Assembly (NCBI GenBank): GCA_964017235.1
Contig: OZ024938.1
Span: forward strand, 56,101,816-56,165,815
DNA length: 64,000 nucleotides
DNA from: Sabellastarte sp. h YS-2021
Lineage: Eukaryota > Annelida > Polychaeta > Sabellida > Sabellidae
Reading direction: 5' to 3'
Shown: positions 23,901 to 34,400 of the stretch, piece by piece
Numbering within the stretch: the first letter of the stretch is position 1
Layout: every line of letters begins with the position of its first letter
Notes under the pieces: model-generated
What the model was told of the DNA's origin: nothing
The model's input: the letters and a program-made list of their open reading frames with translations, nothing else
Databases searched by the model: none
Position numbers and translations under genes: made by a program

Positions 23901-26021
23901 CCACCTTGTGTGAAAATGTAACCCTTGATCAGATGAATATTTTTGGAGATGGTTATAGAGGACATAAACATCACTAAAACAATTAACGGTGTTTGAGGAC
24001 ATAGCCACAGGCGTGAAAATATGACTCTGATCCAATGTTTAGGTTTTAAGCACATGCTCTAGAGAAGCTCGAGCTTCTGGAGATCACTTGATAGACTTGA
24101 TCAGACTTGATAGCACACAACTGGCATCGTCAAATATGCTTCGTGCAAAACTGCCTCAATTTTATACGTTTCTTTCAATGGGCCACTTATAGATTGTATT
24201 TGCAAAAAAAGAACGATCTTATATTTATTTATGTTATAATTTCTAGATAAGCCCCAGGCCTGTAAAGTCACTGCCATACAGCAACTACCCCAGGGATTTT
24301 CACGTATTGGAGGGACAAAGCTTGCTGATAACATCACATATGAGTCATGTGTTAATTTGTGTCAGGGGAAAGAGGATTGCAAAGCTGTGGACTGGAACAT
24401 AATGGAAAGGTAGACACATTAACTGTCTATCAGACATTGCCACAATAATCAGCAATTGTGTTTAATGCTAATCTCTGTCTTTTTGTCCAGATTACCACTT
24501 TAACATGATTTATTTCCACCCAGAAAGAAATTACATTTATGGATACAAAAGGTGTGGTACAGGCATCTATAGCCAATATGGTAATCCTCACATGGGTATG
24601 TTATTCATTGATATAAACCCTCGAGAATTATGTACAAATAGTATAAAATAGAGATCAAACTGGATCTACTGAAGGTTTACCTCTGAAAGCTGGGAAACAA
24701 TGTATTGGCATGTGAATACGTGTAAAGTGATATGTAAGTGTAAAGTAGGGTGTAGATACACCTGTCTCTTGGAGAGATGGTTGGAAGCCATTCTGAATAC
24801 CGTTGCATCTTTAAAACAGCTCAATTGGTTTCTTTGTTTCTCCATAGTGATCACCCAAGCTATTTGGTCCTCTTTTGTATATCTGTATTGGCAGATCAAG
24901 GTTGTAGCTTATGCAAAGCCAGTACACCCAGGCATATCATTTTGTTATTAGAATCATTAATTAGATATTACTTCGTCCCCTAACAAACATTGCATGTAAC
25001 CACAACTTTATGAAAAATTAAGGCATACCAAATCAAAAATCCTACACGACATAGCCAACCAGATGAAACATTCTTGGAAGTTCCTTCAGTACATAAATCT
25101 GCGAAACATGTCAGTCATAATTTTGTGTTTGATGCTCCTATTGTTTGGAATGATTTGCCAGATGATGTATGTTCTGCCTCTTCTCTTGCCAAATTTTGAA
25201 AAAAAGCTTTAAGTCTCATCTCTTCAATGGGGCCTCCCCAAAATAACTTGAGTGTATCCAAGTTCTCTGTGGCATCACCCCTGCTATGTCTATGAAATCA
25301 TGATATGTTTAATTAGCTTATGATGGTGTGGCTTAGAGTCTTCCTTGGCAGACATTAACACTATGGGAGTACTAAATATAAAATAAAATAGTATAATAGA
25401 ATGCTGATAAAGATGATCATATATTCTGCATTTTGGTACTTTCTTTATAGCATTAAAATCTCATGATGCAGTCTACTGAGCATAGCTTGAATGTATTGTT
25501 CATTGATCAAAATTAAATGGAAAATATAAAGAAAAAGTTAAATTATTATTTAGTAAATACATTTAATATTCAATTACAATTCAGATCATGCTGGATGTAT
25601 GACACAGATGAATTTGTTCTGGAGAGAGATTGTTGTCTGCATGCTCGCAAAGTCTGCAATGATAAACCACAGCAGGTAATGAGCCATGGGTCAATTAGAT
25701 TGCAGCTTTCGTTTTAAAAAAATTATTTGATACATCTTTTTTTTCAATGGGCATAATTTTATCCTTTAATAATAATCTCAATAGATTGTTCAGTAACTAA
25801 ATATAACATAACAGGGTGTTACAACTTAAAGCATCTTGGGTAAAATAAAAGAATATATTCCATACAGATCAATGGTACATGAAGGTGACAGTGAATAGAT
25901 TTTTCTTTAAGTTGAATTGCCCGTATCTTAACTCTTCTTACTTTTAAAATATACTTTTGCAAAAACTATGATATATTTCTTGCAATTATATTTTTAGGAT
26001 GCCAGTGTGAACAGAAACTAG
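17893..26021 (+). CDS. PAN gene 1: secreted protein with three PAN/apple-like modules
   Basis: Spliced model with coding exons 17893-17956, 20228-20372, 20849-20985, 21164-21202, 23395-23616, 24247-24409, 25585-25675 and a last exon starting at 25998 (stop 26019-26021) or 26006 (stop 26054-26056). All borders are GT-AG and every phase joins. The product is about 294 residues (303 with the alternative end): signal peptide 1-21, PAN-like module M1 about 22-105, a Pro-rich linker (APNEPP), M2 about 129-202, and M3 203-287. Each module has the C...C....C-x-(A/G)-(V/F)-D-(F/W) core followed by C-F/Y-x-H-type cysteines seen in PAN/apple domains. No membrane segment or GPI signal is evident. A polyadenylation signal AATAAA lies at 26431. 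I infer an extracellular binding or adhesion role; the ligand is unknown. The exon structure is confident, the exact 3' end is not. Confidence 0.72.
18147..20115 (-). mobile_element. Decayed CR1/L2-like non-LTR retrotransposon
   Basis: Minus-strand pieces appear in the right order: an endonuclease-RT spacer (HLKRKYEHVCRRDNST near 20050), ALWNTFK-type text near 19880, LLKNYRPVSNLEKAVGK (RT entry motif, near 19540), YADDTQINL (catalytic motif, near 19080), and NPEKTEFTVIGS and KNLGVTFDS (near 18850). Stops and frameshifts break it. The 3' end at 18147-18166 is a short (TAGAA)n-type tail as read on the plus strand. It sits in intron 1 of PAN gene 1, opposite to transcription. Confidence 0.75.
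20228..21202 (+). CDS. PAN gene 1, exons 2-4: PAN module M1 and linker
   Basis: Exon 20228-20372 encodes the first half of the module (CLDYC ... CWAVDFN). Exon 20849-20985 encodes the second half (CFVHINVESC ... HYRFMEC). Exon 21164-21202 encodes a Pro-rich linker. The codon for Arg is split AG|A across the first intron, and the other junctions are phase 1. The cysteine spacing fits a PAN/apple fold. The same three-exon plan (142, 113 and 36 nt) recurs in PAN gene 2. Confidence 0.7.
21240..21440 (-). mobile_element. Degenerate tRNA-derived SINE, reverse, in an intron of PAN gene 1
   Basis: The family body is recognisable (gaggaaaccagtgcataca, ggttctgtactataagctgc, accaatggcaagcaactac) and it ends in a worn 'caccttggcccc' head. 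It lies between the linker exon and the M2 exon. Confidence 0.55.
23040..23283 (-). mobile_element. tRNA-derived SINE, well preserved, reverse
   Basis: Read on the minus strand it starts ggccgcggtggcagagtgg (box A), has ggttcgatccc (box B) and a 'gacgtaaaacccc' tail followed by AAATAAATAAAT. It is the least eroded copy here and sits 110 bp before the M2 exon of PAN gene 1. Confidence 0.8.
23395..23616 (+). CDS. PAN gene 1, exon 5: PAN module M2 in one exon
   Basis: This 222-nt exon is in phase 1 at both ends. It encodes an intact PAN-like module: CYIHC, CKGFDWDF, RCFFH, then KTVC and YAC. The acceptor is TTTGGCTAG and the donor is GTAAGT. Its exact partner in PAN gene 2 (32980-33201) is also 222 nt with the same phases. 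Confidence 0.78.
24247..25675 (+). CDS. PAN gene 1, exons 6-7: PAN module M3
   Basis: Exon 24247-24409 encodes CKVTAIQQ ... CVNLC ... CKAVDWN. Exon 25585-25675 encodes SCWMYD ... CCLHARKVCND. Arg is split AG|A across the intron. M3 belongs to a subtype distinct from M1 and M2, marked by a double Cys before His-Ala-Arg-Lys; M6 of the neighbouring gene shares it. The intervening intron contains a LINE 3' fragment. Confidence 0.7.
24907..25400 (+). mobile_element. LINE 3' fragment (CR1/L2-like) in an intron of PAN gene 1
   Basis: Frames contain FVFDAPIVWNDLPDDV and ASSLAKF, the C-terminal signature of CR1/L2 reverse transcriptases (F..AP..WN.LP...), followed by AT-rich 3' tail sequence. It is 5' truncated with an internal stop. 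It is related to the fragment at 33232-33440. Confidence 0.6.
25998..26021 (+). CDS. PAN gene 1, proposed last exon
   Basis: After a T-rich tract and TTTTTAG, the phase-0 continuation reads seven residues and then TAG. A second possible AG at 26004-26005 gives a 16-residue end (CEQKLVAV...) with TAA at 26054. Both choices terminate the protein here. Which acceptor is used cannot be decided from sequence alone. Confidence 0.4.
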   Translation, partial: DASVNRN

Positions 26022-26430
26022 TTGCTGTTGAAAATGTTGAAATAACAATGAAATAACAGAGACAATAAGAAATATATTATCTGTTTCCTGGTTTCCTTAT
26101 TACTGGTGACATAAATTCACCAAACAAAAATGTTGAAAAGACAAGAGTAAATTATGGAAACTTGTACAGACTGTATTTATGTACATAATCTTTCTTCTGT
26201 ATTCTAATATGATCTATAGCACTACATACTTTGTATCTAGCATATGTAAATTCAGTATATGTCAAAAATCTAAAAAAACTAAACTATCTTATCATTATGA
26301 ATGGATGAATAAGCACACCTGAGTTTGGTGACCAATCAGTAAAAATGGTAATAGTGTACATTTTATTGAAAATTATCCAATGATTTCTTTCTGCTTTTGT
26401 TTGTTCTTTTTGTGCAGCACTTGTCACAGA

Positions 26431-26436
26431 AATAAA
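26431..26436 (+). promoter_or_regulatory. Possible polyadenylation signal of PAN gene 1
   Basis: An AATAAA hexamer lies about 400 bases after the proposed stop and about 2 kb before the start of PAN gene 2. AATAAA is common in this AT-rich DNA, so this is only positional support. Confidence 0.3.
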
Positions 26437-26439
26437 TAT

Positions 26440-28425
26440 ATCTACACACAAATAATTTTGTCATTCTAATTATAATGTGGGTAATTGCAAGTCCTTGTTA
26501 ATTTGAACTGAAAAAAAATATTATAGTTTAAATTGAAAATACAACCTATTGACTTTATAATTATATTGCATTGTGTCAGAATTACATTATAAAACAAAGT
26601 CTAAACTCATGCAGATATATGGAGCAAAGTAGATTATAAAAGTAATTCTTTCGCAGTTCGTCTTTTCAGCAATAGTAAAGGTACTTTATATATGTGTTTC
26701 AATGGTTGAATCCTTTTGAAAGAATTCCACTTTTTCTAGATATTCACTTATTCACGTTCCTCTTTGCACCTGTACATAGACATCAGAATACACTTTTGGC
26801 TTTATTCCCCAGTGACTTGTTTATCTTGGATCCATTTTAATACAAACATCTTTTGTGTGTATATTTGGGCACACTATCAAAAGATGATGCTCATTGTTTC
26901 ATAGATTCATAGTGTCTTAATCAAATATACAAGACCATGAAGGTGCCCCTTGGCAACTGGCTATAAAACACATCACACATTACAGACTTCCTCGAGCACA
27001 GAATGGCTAATTAAGAAGTCATGAAATGATGCATTAAGAATGTAATGCTTCCCAAGAAGTAGCAAGAGTCTCTAACCTCTCTCACCACAAATACATGTTT
27101 GCATGATAACATTAATAGTGGTCGTGCAATTGAGAAATAGCAAAGTTAATCATCATCAGCAGTACATTTATCTAAGAGTCTCCTACATGATTAGGATTAT
27201 CATATAAAGACAATGTTTATTGGAATTTTTCATCCTTATAGTTTGCCAAAGTTCAAAGTTTCTGTTTTAGGATATTGTTCACCAGTCAGGGTCATATTGG
27301 GACAGGTCCTCAACATTGTCACTTGTGATAAGATTCCAATCCACTAAGCCACTGAGGACCTCGATATATAATTGATAACCTTAAAATCTGTATCATGCAA
27401 CCATTTGTGACAAATAATCAAATAATCACAGTTTAAAAATATTTTAAAAAATTACGAGATTTTTACTTTTACGAGAATGGTTATTTCCAGGAAGCATTGC
27501 ATCAAACCAGTTCTTACGAAAATTACATTTGCTTATTTCCCCCAACCCTGTAAGGGAGGTTGTAGTAATTGTGTATGTTTATCTCTTTGACAGTGATCTT
27601 GACTTAGAAACTATATATCAGGTCGGGGCCATCTTTTCACACAAGGTGCGTCCTCATCGAAGATGATCCAGAATTGTATCAGAGCTCCAGAGCCTTTTAG
27701 GGATTTTTGACCAGGCGAGTGTTTGTGCTCCCTAAAACCCTGCTTGTCATTTATGCTATACCATCTCTTCTATTATATCTCCACTGTTATTTTATAGCAT
27801 TGTGAAGCACACAGCGCCATATTGTGTTTTTGGCATCAGTAATTGTCCCATATAGAGGATAAACCATTAAATATATGTTGACAAGTGTTGGTTTGCAAAG
27901 GTAGAATATACGTACCATACAATATCATGCAATGGAAAATTATTCAGCTAAAATAGATTTAAACCTTAGGTGAGCTCTTGTATTTACAGTCTGATAAATC
28001 GTTACAAATAAGCCACAATTGCTCGCAAATTATTCTGTAATTTACTAAAATATACCAGCTAATTAATAACTTGCTTTTAAATTCACACAATTAAAGGAAT
28101 TATTAGTCTTTTTAACTACAAGTTGCCAATCTTCATTTGTAATTTAATGAAATCTCTGCAAATTGTCATCAACATGCCATTGGTGAGACAATGTGATTAT
28201 AAATTCAGTGTATAGCTTTGTTTTGCAGAAGCTATACATTCACTGCATAACTTAACTCTGTACTCTAGCCAAGTTAGTGACGCCTTGAGTTGACCAGACA
28301 TACCATTTACCTTGCATTATTAAGAACAATCGTTTGTGACTAAAATGCATAGGGCCTAATTTGTGATGATATAGGATAAAAAGTTTTTACACAGAAGTAT
28401 CAAAGTTTTTATTTTGCTTTCTAAT
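26440..28425. other. Intergenic spacer between the two PAN genes
   Basis: About 2 kb of AT-rich DNA with a SINE head fragment (27283-27361) and a copy of the 'caccttgtgtgaaaa' repeat (27628-27672, reverse). A weak TATA-like GGATAAAAAG at 28374 lies about 50 bases before the ATG of PAN gene 2. No exon is seen. Confidence 0.4.
27283..27361 (-). mobile_element. tRNA-derived SINE head fragment, reverse
   Basis: 'gtcatattgggacaggtcct' and 'ccactaagccactgaggacc' are the reverse of the head and tail region of the copy at 361-515. It lies between the two PAN genes. Confidence 0.5.
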
Positions 28426-28489
28426 ATGGATTTACCAGTTGTACAGGTTTGCTTTTATTCTTGGATTTTATTAAAGACCATAACTTGGG
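28426..28489 (+). CDS. PAN gene 2, exon 1: signal peptide
   Basis: The ATG at 28426 (A at -3, G at +4) opens MDLPVV... with a hydrophobic stretch (VCFYSWILL) and reaches TGGG|GTAAGT in phase 1 after 64 coding nt. PAN gene 1 exon 1 is also 64 nt in the same phase. The next exon (29948) supplies the other two bases of a Gly codon. This exon is the main reason to treat the downstream exons as a separate gene. Confidence 0.6.
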
Positions 28490-31400
28490 GTAAGTAAACA
28501 ATGTTTTTATTTTGAAATATTTACTAACTTTAACAAATACATTCTGATGAATGCAAAAGTTCTGAATACTCCATGAAAGACATAGATTGCTAATATACAA
28601 TATTTGCACATTAGTAATAATCAACTGTTGATGTCATAAATATTTCTGGTATTTTATACATATTATTCAGTAACAACTTTAACCATCTCAGACCCAGTTA
28701 AATTGTTGGTCCTATATTCCCGCCTTTGGCAGCATTTCTTGCCAGTTTTGAAGTTGGGATCAAAAGTTGAATTGTGTATCAGGGTCTAGGAAAAATATCA
28801 AACATATTTGATATTATTGGAAAACTCAGAGACTATCTTTCCAAGTCTCAAAGTTAGAATCTTGCCATTGCCCATAAGACTGTTATTGCAATAAAAATAT
28901 AAATCAAATGGTATCGCTGTTATATGTAATTGTATTAAAATTGTATATATTGGGGACCTATTTCCACCTTGCTGTGACAGATAAGGACATTTAGGGAACC
29001 CATCATGTTCTATTGTCAATATGGTTAATTGTGTTGAAGGCATATTGAAATTATATATGCCAGAGTTACAAGTCCAGGAGGTATTTCTGGAAAAACCTGA
29101 CACTTCCTTGTCTAATCTCCGAAGGTCAGGATACATCTACATTTTTCTGTCCCTTTTTCAATTTATGGCACTTTTTCACCCTAGTTCTTACTGCCTTTAA
29201 AGTAACGCCCTCTGTTTCAACAATCCTTGCATGTGGAACTACCGATGGAGGCATTTAGGAAATAGCTACGTATGCATCAGGATATGCATCATTAGGGTCA
29301 TAATCATTTTAACATCAGGCTAGGTTTTGTTGTTTAGTTCTACCCCTTCCAAATGTATCTTTGTTAAAAGTGTACCTTGTTGTTTCAACCTCCCGGTCAA
29401 TATTTACCTGATGCTGTAATCATCGATAATTAGACATATTACACTTTTCCGTGGTCATAACTCTATCAATTGGAAGAGGGCCAAACACTGCAGAATCCAA
29501 ATTGTGGTAATATAGCATAATGGAATTTTAAACTGTTTGTCCTCTATTTTAATATTGTTTTCATATAATAAGCTGACACCAATTTAATTCTAAGTATTTG
29601 GTTCTTAATCACATCCCAATATCAAAGGTGTTATTTCACCCATCCTGATTGTACAAGTGGCTCAAGCTCTAGTGACTGAAATCCCCCTAGCTGAAAGAAA
29701 AGCTATTTTTATGTCCCTGGGGTTTCTTAGCCTTAGACTCAGTAACAGAGGACCGCCACTTCAAATGGTCATCTGGGTCCTTATACCTGTTCGTATGTGG
29801 GGTAAAACACACATCCTCTGTCTTCCTAGGCGAGTGTGTTTCCCTCTCAAGCCTATTCCTTGTTACATATACAAGACAAATCCTCACAAAATTGGTGATA
29901 AATAAGCTTGACCATGGTAATGGTATACATACTATTTTGTTGTGCAGGTTTTGTCTTTCCAAATATCCACTTAAAGCATGGGGTTATTCAGAGTGCCAGT
30001 GTGAACACTCCACTCAAATGTCTTCGTCAGTGTAGCCTTCTGGGAAGACCCCAATGTGTGGGCTTTGACTTTGACAGGTTCCAGAAAAGGTAAGGCATCC
30101 ACCAGGTATTATATATCGGTATATTGAAATGTTTAATGTTCAACCCATTATAGTAGTTCTCGCATTCTATAGTGTGGTTAGTACTCTATAGACAGTAAAT
30201 TTATTACCTATTGTTCCTTTTTTGAATTAACATCCATGAAGAAATGATAGAGAACTAGCACGTTAATTCTTAAGTTTTCATTTTCAGTTTTGCCCATAAT
30301 TATGGTGATCACCCACAGCTAACTTTTTCGCTTTCGTTTGGTAAATATCTGTGCTTATTTTACTTTTTAATGAAACAAAGTGGTGGAAAATAAAAGCAAT
30401 ACATCCCTCACTAGAAATATATGAAGAAATATTTACTAATTCAGATGAACAATATAACACTTATAGACTTATGTCATTCGGGAAGTTTTCGTATTTTATT
30501 ACATATCTGGGCCAACTAGAGGCCCCTTGTCATGTGTGACTATTTGATAAAAAGTTGTTTCACCACTGAGAGGCTAGAGAGTGTGCCAGGGTACTGTCCC
30601 TAAAATGAGTATTTCCAAAGGCATATGATTATTTTCTCTATTCCAAAATTTAAACGTAATTCTCCTATGTACCAGTTTCAACTTGCAGTTACAGTATACT
30701 TAGTGATAGAATGCTATCATTAAAATTAGAATGAGAAATTAAAAGGCCATTATTATTAGCAGGAACTCTAATTTAATAATACATGTATTTATACATGCCA
30801 AAAACAACAGAAATTAGTTAAATACAGGATGTACCTTGGTCTAGGTGGAAGAATGACAGGAAAGGTCTTTGTAGTGTTTTTTTTGTGCTGCAACATGTAT
30901 TAAAAAACAGTATGATAGCACAAAGTGGTAAATATATTGAAACTTATATGGGAAAATAAAAATATGCTGGTGACTGTCATCCAAATTAAGTGGCCATGCC
31001 AGAATGTTTTACCATTGAAAAGCCAATTAAATAACAGCTTAAGTGCTGATGCCATTAGCTTTGTGTCAGAAGTTTAGGATGTTTTATAGAAAATACCCTG
31101 TCCCTGTGTTCAAGTTTTAACCACCACTCTTGCAAATGCAACTGTCATAGTTAAAAATCAATTCACAAAGACATATGAAACTGGCAGTGAACCTATTGTG
31201 TCTGTATATACACGCACTTTTTTGTCACTGTGTTTAACCCAAGTTTTATGTACCTTTTGTTTAGATGTTATTTGCACAGTTCTGGCACAGAGTGTGGTGT
31301 ATTTGAGATGAACAACTGTTGTGATCACTACAGGTTTTATGATTGTACATTGGCAACCACAACACCAGTGGCCACACGTGTGTACATGCAGAAATATATG

Positions 31401-34400
31401 TTTCTTATATTCTTCTCTACTTATATCCGATAGCTAGTTATTTGGTTTACCTTGATAAAAAAGTAATATATCCAGATATTTACTGATTTAGTTGTTGTGA
31501 AATCTTAAGTCTGTCTGCTTTGAAATCGAGTATATTCTATACCACACATTTTTGCCATTGTAATTTGTATATATTTACGATTTTGCCTATGTTTAACTTT
31601 TAGAGATTTTTGAAAGTGCCATTTTTAACATCTAATATCACTAGCAACATTTTGTGAGCCAGAATATATGCCTAACATATTACAAACTTTTTAAAGCTAA
31701 AGTAATATCAGCAATAATCCAATTACTAAAGAAAATTGAACGCATGAAATGTTATTATTTTGTAGCTCCACCAGCTGATCCTCCATCACTGTCCATAATA
31801 CGTGAGTATAGTCACTGAATTCATATTCTATGTACTATTTAGACTAATGTTTCTGCAATTTTATTTTGTGTACAGACAATTTTTCCATATTTGTCAGGGG
31901 CCGGTTTCACAAAGGATCCTAGACTTAGCCAAGTTTTTGGCTAAGTCATAGACTTAAATCTAAGACTTTGGTCTCAGCTAGGTCTGGGACTTAAATGGAT
32001 TTCACAAAAGGTGACTTAGCTAAGTCCAAGCTTATTATATAACCACAGTGGTTTTCTGTGTCATGTGACCTTTTATTTCTATTCCAAATATAACATTGGT
32101 GACAAATATCCTTCATTTGACTCATTTTGTCTAAGGATAAGTGCCGTTTTCAAATGGAAAAACTTGTTATCATATAAAAACTTTCCAAAGACTACATTAG
32201 GGAGGTAGTTTATATATTTATACTTTATTTACAGGCTTTTCCAGTTTTGAAGTGGAGAAAAATTTATGGCGGCCATATTTAAGTCTTTGTTTACAAAATT
32301 TAAGCCCACTCCCAGGTAGGCTTCATTTTGAGCCCCAAAACTTAGTCAAAGTTTAGGAGTTACTGCTTTGTGAAATCTGTTAAGTCTAAGACCACGGACT
32401 TAGCATGATTTAAAGACAAATGCCTTGATGATAAGTCTAAGTCCAGGCTAAGTCATTTTGTGAAACCGATCCCAGGATATTGTAATGAGTAAGATAAATT
32501 TTCACAGTTATAGAAATGTGTGTCAAATTGTGTGCTTTTTCTAGTGTATCTACCAATTATTGGGCTTTAAATAACCAGATTATTTAAAAATGTAATCGGA
32601 TTTACAGTTGAAGGGACTTCATTACTGCAATTCATCTTTCCTTTTCCAATAAACTGCATTTTTGCAAAAGCAACACGGCTGTACCACAGTATCAGTTCAA
32701 TTACGGTCACAAATTATACCTCAAAATCAAATTTAAGGCAATTAAATCTGGGCCAGTATTTCCGTCATACTATTATAAACTAGATTTAAACTGATCATCA
32801 CATAGATTAGATAATGTTACCTAATCAACTCCTTAAACGCACTTTCAAAATCCTTTTTAAAAATCTTCATCATCATTATTAGACCCACCAGCATGGAATA
32901 TTTTAACTCAATTTTAAACTGTTTTGGCCAAATTTATTTTAGAGGTAAAATTAACTCTTTATTACATGATTCACACCAGCCACATACCAAGGTGTGCACA
33001 TTCCTGGAGGCATCTGGCAGAGCAGTCTTACCAGCCTGGACAACTGCTACAGAGTCTGCTACTTCTCACCAACCTGTCAGTCCTTTGAGTGGAACTACCT
33101 ACAGAAGAGATGCTTCCTCCACAGAGCCACCACTGCCTGCAACACACTGCAGAACCTGGCCTTCACAACCCACTACAGAATTAGGGCAAACTGTGATCCC
33201 GGTAAGGAATGGATTCACTCCAGTGATTTTACAGGGTTGTCTCTTGTGTATAAGCCAGTACTCCCAGGCATACCATTTTTCTAGTAAAATCATTAATGTG
33301 ATATATAATACTCCATCCCCTAACAGATATTGCACATTACCACAACTTTCTAACAAATTAGGGCATACGTAATCAATAATCCTAGATTCTGCCCTGTTTT
33401 GGAATAATTTGCGTGGTTCTGATGAAATATGACAAAAGGATTTGAGTCTATCACTAAATGTTACACCAAGTATGCAAATGTCAGGGAATCAGAACTATTT
33501 AGAACTGCTATTATTGCTTCATTCTGAGCATAAACCACTTGGTCACAAAATGAAATGACAGTTTTGGTCATGTGAAGGCTATGCTTCTTAACTTCTAATC
33601 TTACCAGTGTCCACATTTTCACTATGTAAAAAAACATCAGATTCTAAGAGTGTCTTAGAGATGTCAAAGTCTCCAATGTTAAATAATACAATGATGTTAT
33701 AGTCATATGACTTTATATATATAAGTTTTATATGACTTTATGTGGGGTCAGGTCATGTGAAGTCGGTAAACAAAAGACTTGATCCAAATGGCTGGGGGTT
33801 CTTTTTATAGCTGGAAAATCTGGGTGTTTGTTAATTCTCTATATTATGTTTTAATTTTTTTTATAGTCCCCGCAAACTGTTTCAATGTGGTTTTCCAAGA
33901 ATTAGAGGACCGAAGTAGAAGCAATGGTAAGTATAACCTATTTAAATTTATTTAAATATAATTAGTGCAATTCAATAGACTCTTTTCATAACATGATTAA
34001 TATGACATTTATAATTGAATATATTCATTTTGCACTATAATTATACCTTCATCTAAGTGAAGGTTAATTGGGTAAATTCTTGTTATTTCTAAAAGAATAT
34101 AAAACCAAGGTTGAATAAAGCAATTCAAGCAAAGCAACGATACTTTTATGTCAAACATGTCTATGTTTTGATAATATTCCTAATTGGCAAGTTTTTTCTT
34201 GGTGATTCAGAAATTGTCAGGGCACAAATGTTGATTTTTTTTCTACAAAAAATGACCCATCTTAAATATATATTCATTTGTATAATCGCTTTAGCTGGAT
34301 GTATAAGGCAAACTTGCTGGTGTTTCAGGGAATCAGATAGCTGGCAATATTGCTTACAAGGACTGTGTGGAGTTATGTCGGACTCGGTCTGGATGTCAGG

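Noticed and set aside
24510-24600. An extra exon between the two M3 exons
   Set aside because: The frame carries no PAN residues, and exon 24409 joins 25585 in phase with the expected module sequence.
29657-29962. Overlapping open frames on both strands upstream of the M4 exon
   Set aside because: Neither frame shows a recognisable protein pattern or splice context, and they lie in the first intron of PAN gene 2.
29908-30089. Unspliced start at ATG 29908 giving a short hydrophobic N-terminus for PAN gene 2
   Set aside because: The in-frame stretch upstream of 29948 also forms a good splice acceptor, and the signal exon at 28426-28489 matches gene 1 in length and phase. Kept only as an alternative.
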